Source: an uncultured Gammaproteobacteria bacterium (GTDB taxonomy: Bacteria; Pseudomonadota; Gammaproteobacteria; GCA-001735895). Taken from it: a stretch of 12,299 nt of DNA. How positions within the stretch are numbered: position 1 is the stretch's first letter; every line of letters begins with the position of its first letter. The DNA lies in NCBI GenBank assembly GCA_937980285.1, contig CALJQI010000128.1, positions 1 to 12,299 on the forward strand, given 5' to 3'. The notes beneath the pieces were generated by a model. That model made no database searches. It saw nothing but the letters and a program-made list of their open reading frames with translations, and had not been told where the DNA came from. Position numbers and translations under genes: made by a program. Positions 1-6,554 of the stretch are shown here, piece after piece.

Positions 1-1053
1 GGATTCGACGAATACATGCGCATGGCCCTGTACGAACCTGGCCTCGGCTATTACTCGGGTAACGCGATCAAGTTTGGCGTGTTTGGCGATTTTGTCACCG
101 CGCCGGAAATTTCCCCGCTGTTTGGCAACTGCCTGGCGCGACAGGCTTCCGAGCTGATCGCCCAGGGCTGCGCTGCGCGCATTCTCGAGTTTGGCGCCGG
201 CAGCGGCAAGCTCTGTGGCCATATTCTAAGTGCTTTGCCGAGCCTGGAGCGGTACCTGATTCTTGATTTGAGCGCCGATTTGAAGCAGCGCCAGCAGTTT
301 TATCTGAGCACTTGCCTGGACGCGGAGCAATTGCAAAAAGTCGAATGGTTGACCAGTCTGCCGGAGACCTTCGATGGCATTGTGATCGCCAATGAAGTGC
401 TCGATGCGATGCCGGTACAGCTGCTGTACAAGCAGCAGGACTGGCAGGAGGTCGGCGTCGGTTACGATGGCGAGCGATTTGAATGGCGCTATTACGAGCC
501 CTCCGAGCGGCCGCTGGCGGCCATTCGCCAGATCGAATCCAGGCTGGGCGATTTACCCGATGACTACCGTTGCGAAGTAAACCTCAATTTTGGCCCATGG
601 TTTGCCGCGTTGGCGCAAAGTTGCCACAAGGCGGCGGTGTTTATCATCGATTACGGCTATGAACAGAGTGAGTATTACAGCCCGTCGCGCAAGCGCGGTA
701 CGCTGGATTGTTATTACCGGCATCGCCTGCATTTCGATCCATTGATTTTCCCGGGGCTGCAGGACATCACCGCGTTTGTCGACTTCGATGCCTGCGCGGA
801 CGCCGCCGAGGCCAGCGGTTTCGAACCCCTGGGGCTGGTGTCGCAGGGGCAGTTCCTGCTCGCCAACGGCCTGCTCGAAGATGCGCAGCGGCAGTCGCAA
901 GATGCGGATGTCCACGAGCAGCTGGCGCTATCGCAGCAGGTCAAGACGCTGAGCATGCCGGACGAAATGGGGCAGCAGTTCCAGGTGCTGGCGTTGCAGA
1001 AACAACTGTCGCTGGAAATGCCCGCCATGCGGCGCGGGAGAGCAGGTGGATAA
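1..1053 (+). CDS. MidA/NDUFAF7-family SAM-dependent methyltransferase (5' partial)
   Basis: Class I SAM-dependent methyltransferase of the MidA/NDUFAF7 family (COG1565, DUF185). The reading frame is open to the left window edge, and the residues before the first ATG at 16 (GFDEY) already fit the family's N-terminal pattern, so that ATG is internal and the true start is missing. Visible family blocks are ALYEPGLGYYS, GDFVTAPEISPLFG, the SAM-binding loop EFGAGSGKL, NEVLDAMPV, FIIDYGY and a late GLQDITAFVDFD. Mitochondrial NDUFAF7 methylates an arginine of a complex I subunit during assembly; the bacterial substrate is unknown to me. The stop codon lies 8 bases inside uppP, so the two are probably co-transcribed. 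The family assignment is secure; the substrate is not. Confidence 0.9.
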   Translation, partial: GFDEYMRMALYEPGLGYYSGNAIKFGVFGDFVTAPEISPLFGNCLARQASELIAQGCAARILEFGAGSGKLCGHILSALPSLERYLILDLSADLKQRQQFYLSTCLDAEQLQKVEWLTSLPETFDGIVIANEVLDAMPVQLLYKQQDWQEVGVGYDGERFEWRYYEPSERPLAAIRQIESRLGDLPDDYRCEVNLNFGPWFAALAQSCHKAAVFIIDYGYEQSEYYSPSRKRGTLDCYYRHRLHFDPLIFPGLQDITAFVDFDACADAAEASGFEPLGLVSQGQFLLANGLLEDAQRQSQDADVHEQLALSQQVKTLSMPDEMGQQFQVLALQKQLSLEMPAMRRGRAGG

Positions 1054-1849
1054 CCTGCAAGTTTTTATCCTGGCGGTTGTCCAGGGGCTGACCGAGTTTT
1101 TACCGATTTCGAGTTCGGCGCACCTGGTGTTGCTGCCGCAATTACTGGGCTGGGCTGACCAGGGACTGGTTTTCGATGTCGCGGTGCACTTCGGTTCGCT
1201 GATCGCGGTGCTGTATTACTTTCGCCACGAAGTGCGGCGCATGCTCGTATCATGGACGCGTTCCGTTAGCGGAGGCGCCGCCGACCAGGACAGCCTGCTT
1301 GCCTGGTGGGTTATCATCGGCACCCTGCCGGCCATCGTGGTCGGATTCCTGCTGCAGGGTCCGATCGAAGACAAGCTGCGTGAACCCTGGGTTCTCGCCA
1401 GCGCCTCCATCGGTTTCGGCCTGTTGTTGTGGTATGCCGACGCCAGTGCGCGCCGTGAACGCGACGAGTACCAGCTGGTATTGAAAGATGTGCTGATTAT
1501 CGGCTGCTGCCAGGTGCTGGCATTAATCCCCGGCACTTCACGCTCCGGCATTACGATTACGCTGGGGCTTTTCCTCGGCTTGACGCGCAAGGCCGCGGCG
1601 CGCTTTTCCTTCCTGCTGGCGATGCCGGTCATATTCGCCAGCGGCGTGTTGCAGACGGTGCGCATGTTTACCGAAGTCAGCCCGATCGGCTGGCTCGAGC
1701 TGTTTTTCGGCATTGTCGTCTCGGCGATCAGCGCGGGGCTTTGCATTCATTACTTTCTGCGCCTGGTCGAGCGGCTGGGCATGCTGCCCTTCGTGATTTA
1801 CCGCGTGTTGCTGGGGCTGGCTATTTTCGCCCTGATGACCCAGGGCTGA
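1046..1849 (+). CDS. uppP: Undecaprenyl-diphosphate phosphatase UppP (BacA)
   Basis: Integral inner-membrane phosphatase that converts undecaprenyl diphosphate to undecaprenyl phosphate, recycling the lipid carrier for peptidoglycan and other envelope polymers; overproduction is known to give bacitracin resistance. The 267-residue length is normal for the family. Both signatures are intact: QGLTEFLPISSSAHL at residues 13-27 (catalytic-type Glu17, His26) and PGTSRSG at 162-168 (Arg166). Several hydrophobic helices fill the rest. The start is a GTG at 1046, supported by a GGGAG Shine-Dalgarno ending 5 bases upstream and by an 8-base overlap with the preceding methyltransferase, which suggests translational coupling. 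A VanZ-like gene follows within 30 bases. In E. coli uppP (bacA) also lies close to cca, consistent with this neighbourhood. Confidence 0.96.
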   Translation: MDNLQVFILAVVQGLTEFLPISSSAHLVLLPQLLGWADQGLVFDVAVHFGSLIAVLYYFRHEVRRMLVSWTRSVSGGAADQDSLLAWWVIIGTLPAIVVGFLLQGPIEDKLREPWVLASASIGFGLLLWYADASARRERDEYQLVLKDVLIIGCCQVLALIPGTSRSGITITLGLFLGLTRKAAARFSFLLAMPVIFASGVLQTVRMFTEVSPIGWLELFFGIVVSAISAGLCIHYFLRLVERLGMLPFVIYRVLLGLAIFALMTQG

Positions 1850-1878
1850 AGTCTGTGCGCGATAATTCCGAGCCGGCA

Positions 1879-2271
1879 ATGCAACAACCGGTCACGCTGA
1901 AACTGATCCGATTCTGGTATCTGCTCGGCGCGCTGATGTTGATCGTGGTTGGCGCGCTGTCGCTTTTGCCCATGCCCGAGGTCGGGGTAAGCGACAAGCT
2001 GTCGCATGTGGTCACCTATGTTTTTCTGGCTGGCTGGTTCAGCCTGCTGGCGCCTGGTTGGCGGGTGCTGGCGGTAACGGTCATCGGCCTGATGGCTTAC
2101 GGCATTGTGCTCGAACTGTTACAGGGCATGACCAGCTACCGTTACCTGGAGTGGGCCGATATGCTCGCCAACGGCAGCGGTATCGCGATCGGGGCTTTGT
2201 TTTACTTTACCCCGCTAAGGCGGGTGCTGGCATTGGTTGACCGCAGGCTAGCCCTGTTGCTGTCGCGCTAG
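1879..2271 (+). CDS. VanZ-like family small membrane protein
   Basis: Small membrane protein (130 residues from this start) with about four hydrophobic segments. It shows the VanZ-like pattern: DKLSHVVTYVFLAGW at residues 39-53, ELLQ at 79-82, then R88, E91, D94, N98 and spaced glycines G101 and G105. VanZ was named for low-level teicoplanin resistance, but most chromosomal homologues have no known role. I chose the ATG at 1879 because the VanZ-type hydrophobic region begins just after it. An in-frame GTG at 1855 (138 residues, 5 bases after the uppP stop) is a real alternative, and neither start has a strong ribosome site. It is the last gene of the rightward group. Its final 24 bases overlap the end of cca on the opposite strand, leaving no room for a terminator between them. 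Confidence 0.82.
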   Translation: MQQPVTLKLIRFWYLLGALMLIVVGALSLLPMPEVGVSDKLSHVVTYVFLAGWFSLLAPGWRVLAVTVIGLMAYGIVLELLQGMTSYRYLEWADMLANGSGIAIGALFYFTPLRRVLALVDRRLALLLSR

Positions 2272-3486
2272 ATCCTGTTCCTGCTTGACCAGGCGCAGGC
2301 GGGCGTCCCGGATGGCCTGTCCCATGGCCTTGCCGCTCAGGCCGCGCTGCTGGATCTCGGTAATATCGAGCCGGCGAAGCTTGTCGGCCAGCCCTGCGAG
2401 AAATTCCGCCTGCGGATAATCGTCGTTCTGTGAACCTTCGCGGCCGCGGATGTCGGCTCGACAGGCGTCGAGCATTTTCTGAAAGCGCTGCGGTTTGCGC
2501 AGGGCGTCGGCGCGAGTCAGCAGCTTCAGCAGGGTGCTGGCCTTGAGCTCCCGGCATCGATGCGCCAGCAAATGCAGTTCGGTGGTGATCAGCGCCAGTT
2601 CGGTATGCGCTTTCGGTGCGCGCCAGCGCCGGCAAAACTCCCGCACCGGTTTGCTGCCGCGCGCCTCGTGACCGTGATGACTGGGCAGCATGTCGGCCGG
2701 CGTATAGGCCTTGCCGAGGTCGTGCATCAGTACAGCGAACCGGGTTTCATTGTCGTGGCCGAGCGCGGCGCTTGCCTGCAGCGCCATCAGGACATGCAGC
2801 CCGGTATCGATCTCCGGGTGATACCTGGCGGTTTGCGGTACCCCGAAGAGGGCGTCGATTTCGGGGAACAGGCGATGCAATACGCCGCAGTCTCGCAGCG
2901 TGGTAATAAATATCGATGGATCGGGTTCGTCGAGGGCGCGCGATAGCTCGGACCAGACGCGCTCGGCAACCAGCGTTTCGAGTTCGCCTGACTGGCCTAT
3001 CTGGCGGATCAGTTCGCGCGTGTCTTCGGCGACGGTGAAACCCAGGCGGTGAAACCGCGCCGCGAAGCGGGCGACCCGCAAAACCCTGACCGGATCCTCG
3101 ATAAAGGCCTCGGAAACGTGGCGCAGGCATCGCGCCTCGAGATCCCTTTGACCACCGTAGGGATCGACGATGGCGCCGTTCTCGTCTTCGGCCATGGCGT
3201 TGATGGTCAAATCCCGTCGCAGCAAGTCCTGTTCGATGGTGGTGGCGGGATCGGCGATGATTTCGAAGCCCTTGTAACCAGGGCCGGTCTTGCGCTCGCT
3301 GCGGGCCAGCGCGTACTCCTGCTTGCTTTCGGGGTGCAGAAAAACCGGGAAGTCCTTGCCGATGGATTTGTATCCCAGCGCCAGCATTTCATCGGCACTG
3401 GCGCCGGTTACCACCCAGTCGATGTCGTTTACTTCGAGCCCGAGCAGGCGGTCGCGAACGCAACCGCCGACACGGTATGTCTTCAC
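2248..3486 (-). CDS. cca: CCA tRNA nucleotidyltransferase (multifunctional Cca)
   Basis: Adds or repairs the 3' CCA end of tRNAs from CTP and ATP without a template. This is the gammaproteobacterial type with a C-terminal HD domain, which in E. coli has phosphatase and 2',3'-cyclic phosphodiesterase activity. From the GTG at 3486 it is 412 residues, the length I recall for the E. coli enzyme. Visible motifs are VGGCVRD (residues 6-12), the metal-binding D21-x-D23 pair, RRDLTINAM (90-98), EDPVRVLRVARFAARF (130-145), and the HD pair H255-D256 in HDLGK. The start is fixed by homology (VKTYRVGG) and by a GAGGA Shine-Dalgarno 6 bases upstream. The GTGA overlap with the upstream NDUFA9-like gene's stop indicates translational coupling. 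The frame stays open upstream of 3486, but that part belongs to the neighbour's tail. Confidence 0.96.
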   Translation of the reverse strand: MKTYRVGGCVRDRLLGLEVNDIDWVVTGASADEMLALGYKSIGKDFPVFLHPESKQEYALARSERKTGPGYKGFEIIADPATTIEQDLLRRDLTINAMAEDENGAIVDPYGGQRDLEARCLRHVSEAFIEDPVRVLRVARFAARFHRLGFTVAEDTRELIRQIGQSGELETLVAERVWSELSRALDEPDPSIFITTLRDCGVLHRLFPEIDALFGVPQTARYHPEIDTGLHVLMALQASAALGHDNETRFAVLMHDLGKAYTPADMLPSHHGHEARGSKPVREFCRRWRAPKAHTELALITTELHLLAHRCRELKASTLLKLLTRADALRKPQRFQKMLDACRADIRGREGSQNDDYPQAEFLAGLADKLRRLDITEIQQRGLSGKAMGQAIRDARLRLVKQEQDLARQQQG

Positions 3487-4451
3487 GAATGGTCCTCGGT
3501 ACCGTCGATCGAAGGGTAGTTCTTGCGAAACTGGTCGTAGTGACGCTTGTTGCCGAACATCGCGGCCAGGCCGGGCAGGTATTGCCGCAGGCTGGTTTCG
3601 CAGGGCTCGCAATCCTTGCAAACGTTGTCGGTTTGCAGCGAACGGTAGTTATCCATGGTAAACAGCTTGCCCGGCAGGATTTGCAGCACCACCGCCTGCA
3701 GCCGCGACAGGCCCTTGCCTAGCGGTAGCACCCGCACCGGCAGGTGCAGGGTATCGATGATCAATTCGAGGATCTGCCTCAGTGTGAACACCTCGGGTCC
3801 GCAGACCTGGTAGCGTTTCGAGTGACTGTCCGGGTCGTCGATGGCGGTGACGATTTTTTCGACCAGGTCGCCGACGTAAACCGGCTGCAGCTTGCTGTCG
3901 GGACAGGCCAGCGGGAATAGCCCCGCGTACCAGCGGAGGATACCGGCAAACTGGTTGACGAAGTTGTCCTGCTTGCCGAACACCACCGAAGGCTGAAAGC
4001 TCGTCACCTGCAACTCGCGCTGGCCGAATGTGTGCAACAGGTTTTCGCCCTCGCCCTTGCTGCGCAGGTACAGGCTGCTGCCGGTGGCCTGGTCGGCGCC
4101 GAGCGCGCTGACGTGCAGCAGGCGCCGGATACCGGCCTCGCCGCAGGCGTCGACCACGGCCTTGATGAATTCGACGTGGTAGCGGCGGAAGTCGCCCTTG
4201 CGCCGCTCGTGCAGTATGCCGACCAGGTTGATAACCGCCTGCTGTCCGGCACAGAGTTCGCGCAGCTTGTCGGCATCGGTGATATTACCCTCGAGCAGGC
4301 GTATTCCCGGGTGCACCAGCAGGGCGCGGTGGCGATGGGGTCGCCGGCTGGGAACGGTTACCCGCCAGCCCCGGTTGGCGAGCGCAAAGGCGAGCCGGGT
4401 GCCGATAAATCCGCTGCCGCCGAGCAGTAAAATATTGCGCTGTGTGCTCAT
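3483..4451 (-). CDS. NDUFA9-like atypical SDR / NAD(P)-dependent epimerase family protein
   Basis: 322-residue atypical extended short-chain dehydrogenase of the group annotated as 'complex I NDUFA9 subunit family'. A Rossmann nucleotide-binding loop, LLGGSGFIGTRL, lies at residues 9-20, and a YxxxK pair (Y128, K132) follows SALGAD. The later NYRSLQTDNV block at 268-277 is typical of this proteobacterial group. The mitochondrial namesake is an accessory complex I subunit; in bacteria the function is not established to my knowledge, so I claim only probable NAD(P) binding. Right after the conserved block is an unusual CKDCEPC run (C278, C281, C284). The gene is the middle of a leftward operon: its ATG overlaps the rhlB stop (ATGA) and its stop overlaps the cca start (GTGA). 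An AAGG ribosome site precedes the ATG by about 5 bases. Confidence 0.86.
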   Translation of the reverse strand: MSTQRNILLLGGSGFIGTRLAFALANRGWRVTVPSRRPHRHRALLVHPGIRLLEGNITDADKLRELCAGQQAVINLVGILHERRKGDFRRYHVEFIKAVVDACGEAGIRRLLHVSALGADQATGSSLYLRSKGEGENLLHTFGQRELQVTSFQPSVVFGKQDNFVNQFAGILRWYAGLFPLACPDSKLQPVYVGDLVEKIVTAIDDPDSHSKRYQVCGPEVFTLRQILELIIDTLHLPVRVLPLGKGLSRLQAVVLQILPGKLFTMDNYRSLQTDNVCKDCEPCETSLRQYLPGLAAMFGNKRHYDQFRKNYPSIDGTEDHS

Positions 4452-5803
4452 CCTGCCTTTTTGTTTTGCTGATTCTGCTGCCGCGGCGGCCCCTTTCGCC
4501 GTCTCGAGCGCTGACTATTGCCGCCGCCGCCGGGCTTGCCGCCGCCGGGCCGACCGCCCCTGCCGCCGCCGGGACGGCCACCTCGGCCGCCCGGTTTGAT
4601 GCGCCCGCCCTTCATCTTGACCGGGGGTTTGGGCTCGACCAGCAGGTCGTTGCTGATCGCCATGGTCGGGATGGTGCGGTTGGTATAGGACTCGATATCG
4701 ATCAGGTTCATCGCATGATTCTCGCAGGCGAAGCTGATCGCGGCGCCGGATTTACCGGCGCGTGCGGTGCGCCCGATGCGGTGCACATAGTCTTCGCCAA
4801 GCTCGGGCAAATCATAGTTGAACACGTGGGTTACGTCGGGAATATGCAACCCGCGCGAGGCCACGTCGGTGGCGACCAGGATGGCGTATTCGCCATCGTG
4901 AAACTTTTTCAGCAGGGATTCGCGTTTGTTCTGGTGAATGTCGCCGGAAATGATGGCCGCCGACAGGTCGTTGCCCTGCAGATATTCCCAGATCTTGATG
5001 GTTGCATACTTGGTGTTGGCGAAAATGATGCTGCGTTGCGGCTGCAGTTTTTTCATCAGCCCCAGCAGTAGCGGAATCTTTTCGTGATTCGCCGGGTGGT
5101 AAACGCTTTGCTCGATGCGCTCGACCGCCGGCGTATCGGCGTCGATCTTGATCAGCTGCGCCTTGTTCATGTGTTCGTAGGCCAGTTCCATGACCTTTTG
5201 CGCCATGGTCGCCGAAAACAGCATGTTGAGCCGTTTCTCGGGCGCGGGCAGGCGTCGCAGCATGTAACGCACGTCGGCGATGAAGCCCATGTCGAACATG
5301 CGATCGGCTTCGTCCAGCACCATTACTTCGATCGATTTGAAATCGAACAGGCGCTGCTTGAAAAAATCGATCAGGCGCCCGGGCGTGCCGATGAGCACGT
5401 CCACCGGTTCGTCGAACTGCCTCTTTTGCTGCTCGTAGGCCTTGCCGCCGTAACAGATAGCGAGCTTCAGTGGTAAATCACGAAACAGCTCTTCGGCGTC
5501 CTTGTGGATCTGGATTGCGAGTTCGCGCGTCGGCGCCAGGATCAGCGTGCGCGGTTTTCCGGGCTCGGTCTCGGGCTGGTCGGAGGTGAGCAGCCTTTGC
5601 GCGCAGGCGAGCAGGAAGGCCAGCGTTTTGCCGGTGCCGGTTTGCGCCTGGCCGGATACGTCCTGCCCGGACAGCAGCAGCGGCAGCGATTTGGCCTGAA
5701 TCGGTGTACAAAAATTGAATTCAAGCCCGTTCAGCGCGCTCAACAAACGTGGATCCAGCTCTAGTGAGCCGAATTGCTGCTCGGTTAAATGTTGTTGCCC
5801 CAT
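4448..5803 (-). CDS. rhlB: ATP-dependent DEAD-box RNA helicase RhlB
   Basis: DEAD-box RNA helicase. E. coli RhlB unwinds structured RNA for the RNase E/PNPase degradosome. All core motifs are intact: Q motif (F11, TPIQ 33-36), AQTGTGKT 53-60, PTREL 91-95, TPGR 140-143, DEAD 164-167, SAT 197-199, IIFANT 259-264, ATDVASRGLHIP 311-322 and HRIGRTARAG 341-350. The N-terminus MGQQHLTEQQF lines up with RhlB (HLTEQ-F), so I take the ATG at 5803 (451 residues). The frame opens further to an ATG at 5860, but those 19 residues have no homology I recognise and no ribosome site. The tail (about residues 399-451) is Gly/Arg-rich then basic and Gln-rich, longer than I recall for E. coli RhlB. Lying divergent from trxA, with rho beyond, is the E. 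coli arrangement. Its stop overlaps the next gene's ATG. Confidence 0.94.
   Translation of the reverse strand: MGQQHLTEQQFGSLELDPRLLSALNGLEFNFCTPIQAKSLPLLLSGQDVSGQAQTGTGKTLAFLLACAQRLLTSDQPETEPGKPRTLILAPTRELAIQIHKDAEELFRDLPLKLAICYGGKAYEQQKRQFDEPVDVLIGTPGRLIDFFKQRLFDFKSIEVMVLDEADRMFDMGFIADVRYMLRRLPAPEKRLNMLFSATMAQKVMELAYEHMNKAQLIKIDADTPAVERIEQSVYHPANHEKIPLLLGLMKKLQPQRSIIFANTKYATIKIWEYLQGNDLSAAIISGDIHQNKRESLLKKFHDGEYAILVATDVASRGLHIPDVTHVFNYDLPELGEDYVHRIGRTARAGKSGAAISFACENHAMNLIDIESYTNRTIPTMAISNDLLVEPKPPVKMKGGRIKPGGRGGRPGGGRGGRPGGGKPGGGGNSQRSRRRKGPPRQQNQQNKKAG
4520..4594 (-). repeat. Gly/Arg-rich low-complexity repeat encoding an RGG-type tail in RhlB
   Basis: Codons for residues 404-428 of RhlB form a low-complexity block with the motif RGGRPGGG occurring twice in tandem, followed by PGGGG. 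On the plus strand this appears as runs of CCGCCG and related trimers. RGG-type tails bind RNA non-specifically in many helicases; that role is inferred here. Such repeats may vary in length between strains. Confidence 0.75.
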
Positions 5804-5955
5804 TTTATGGTTAATTCTCGTCGGTTCGTAGATGAATCGGACTATGGTAGCAAATTGCATTAAAAGCTGCGCTGTGATTTGAAAAATGAATTGCCGTCCC
5901 TATATAGCGATTCTGAGCCGCGAAAGATTCCTGCAGTTACCTCTCTTTTGCATTA

Positions 5956-5984
5956 TTGACAGTTATTACTGATGCGACTAAATT
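5956..5984 (+). promoter_or_regulatory. Sigma-70 promoter for trxA
   Basis: A perfect -35 hexamer TTGACA (5956-5961), a 17-base spacer and TAAATT as -10 (5979-5984) predict transcription starting near 5991, giving a leader of about 36 bases before trxA. A GGAG ribosome site at 6017-6020 follows. The site sits in the 223-base divergent gap between rhlB and trxA. I found no comparably convincing promoter for rhlB on the other strand of this gap; a TATATA at 5901-5906 lacks a matching -35 hexamer. Confidence 0.8.
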
Positions 5985-6026
5985 GTCGGGTCTAGATTTT
6001 AAAGACGCCCTGGGCTGGAGACACGT

Positions 6027-6353
6027 GTGAGTGAGAAGATAGTTTACCTGTCGGATGATAGTTTCGAATCCGATGTTTTGCAGGCGGAAACCCCCGTACT
6101 GGTTGACTACTGGGCTGAATGGTGTGGCCCCTGCAAGATGATCGCACCGATTCTCGAAGAGATTGCGGAAGAATATGACGGGCGCCTGACGGTGGCCAAG
6201 CTCAATATCGATGACAATTCGAATACACCGCCCAAGTACGGGATTCGCGGCATCCCGACGCTGATGCTGTTCAAGGGCGGCGCGGTCGAAGCGACCAAGG
6301 TTGGCGCCTTGTCCAAGTCTCAGCTGACCGCCTTCCTCGATAGCAATATCTAG
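6027..6353 (+). CDS. trxA: Thioredoxin 1
   Basis: Cytoplasmic thioredoxin, the general protein disulfide reductant recharged by thioredoxin reductase; it serves ribonucleotide reductase, methionine sulfoxide reductase and others. The protein has 108 residues, the usual size. The active site WCGPC lies at residues 32-36, the buried aspartate is D27, and the cis-proline is P77 in GIPT. Large blocks are identical to what I recall of E. coli TrxA (EWCGPCKMIAPIL, LTVAKLNID, PKYGIRGIPTL). The start is a GTG at 6027, chosen because it gives the conserved N-terminus (SEKIVYLSDDSF) and has GGAG 6 bases upstream. It is divergent from rhlB and upstream of rho, as in E. coli. A hairpin terminator follows 30 bases after the stop. 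Confidence 0.97.
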   Translation: MSEKIVYLSDDSFESDVLQAETPVLVDYWAEWCGPCKMIAPILEEIAEEYDGRLTVAKLNIDDNSNTPPKYGIRGIPTLMLFKGGAVEATKVGALSKSQLTAFLDSNI

Positions 6354-6383
6354 CCAAACTCCATCGCCAGAATAATAATGAAA

Positions 6384-6416
6384 AAGGGTCGTCGATTAGG
6401 TAGACGACCCTTATTT
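6384..6416 (+). terminator. Probable intrinsic terminator after trxA
   Basis: A perfect 10-base-pair stem, AAGGGTCGTC (6384-6393) pairing with GACGACCCTT (6403-6412) around a 9-base loop, is followed by the short U-rich run TTATTTC. With one bulge the pairing extends outward (ATGAAA with TTTCAT), so the structure is nearly symmetrical. It should end or attenuate trxA transcription before rho, although the U tract is imperfect and read-through is possible. Confidence 0.75.
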
Positions 6417-6554
6417 CATGTGCTAATCTCTTTTTAATCGTTGCCGCATTCCCGTCGGCAATCCCCTTACAAAAAAACCGAACAAGTTCCCGATTCATCC
6501 ATAGGCCGTTCTTACGTCTTTATTCCCCCAACCCTGCATTAGTGCATTCCTGAT
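6417..6554 (+). promoter_or_regulatory. C-rich rho leader, candidate Rho autoregulatory (rut-like) region
   Basis: This is the leader between the trxA terminator and the rho start. After a small hairpin (TTGCCG 6441-6446 with CGGCAA 6456-6461), positions 6463-6554 contain about 31 C against 11 G by hand count, with clusters such as CCCC, TTCCCG and ATTCCCCCAACCC and little visible pairing. C-rich, G-poor, unstructured RNA is what Rho loads on, and in E. coli rho is known to autoregulate by terminating in its own leader. Applying that here is inference. I found no convincing sigma-70 promoter in this stretch and no ribosome site of normal strength before the rho ATG. A leader peptide like E. 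coli rhoL is not evident. Confidence 0.45.

Noticed and set aside
3487..3621. Longer Cca starting at 3621
   Set aside because: The extra frame overlaps the coding end of the NDUFA9-like gene; the GTG at 3486 has GAGGA upstream and gives the expected 412 residues.
5804..5860. Longer RhlB start at 5860
   Set aside because: The extra 19 residues have no homology I recognise and no ribosome site; the MGQQHLTEQQF start at 5803 aligns with known RhlB.
6418..6426. rhoL-like leader peptide
   Set aside because: The only ATG near the leader start is followed by one codon and a stop; no longer frame with a ribosome site was found.
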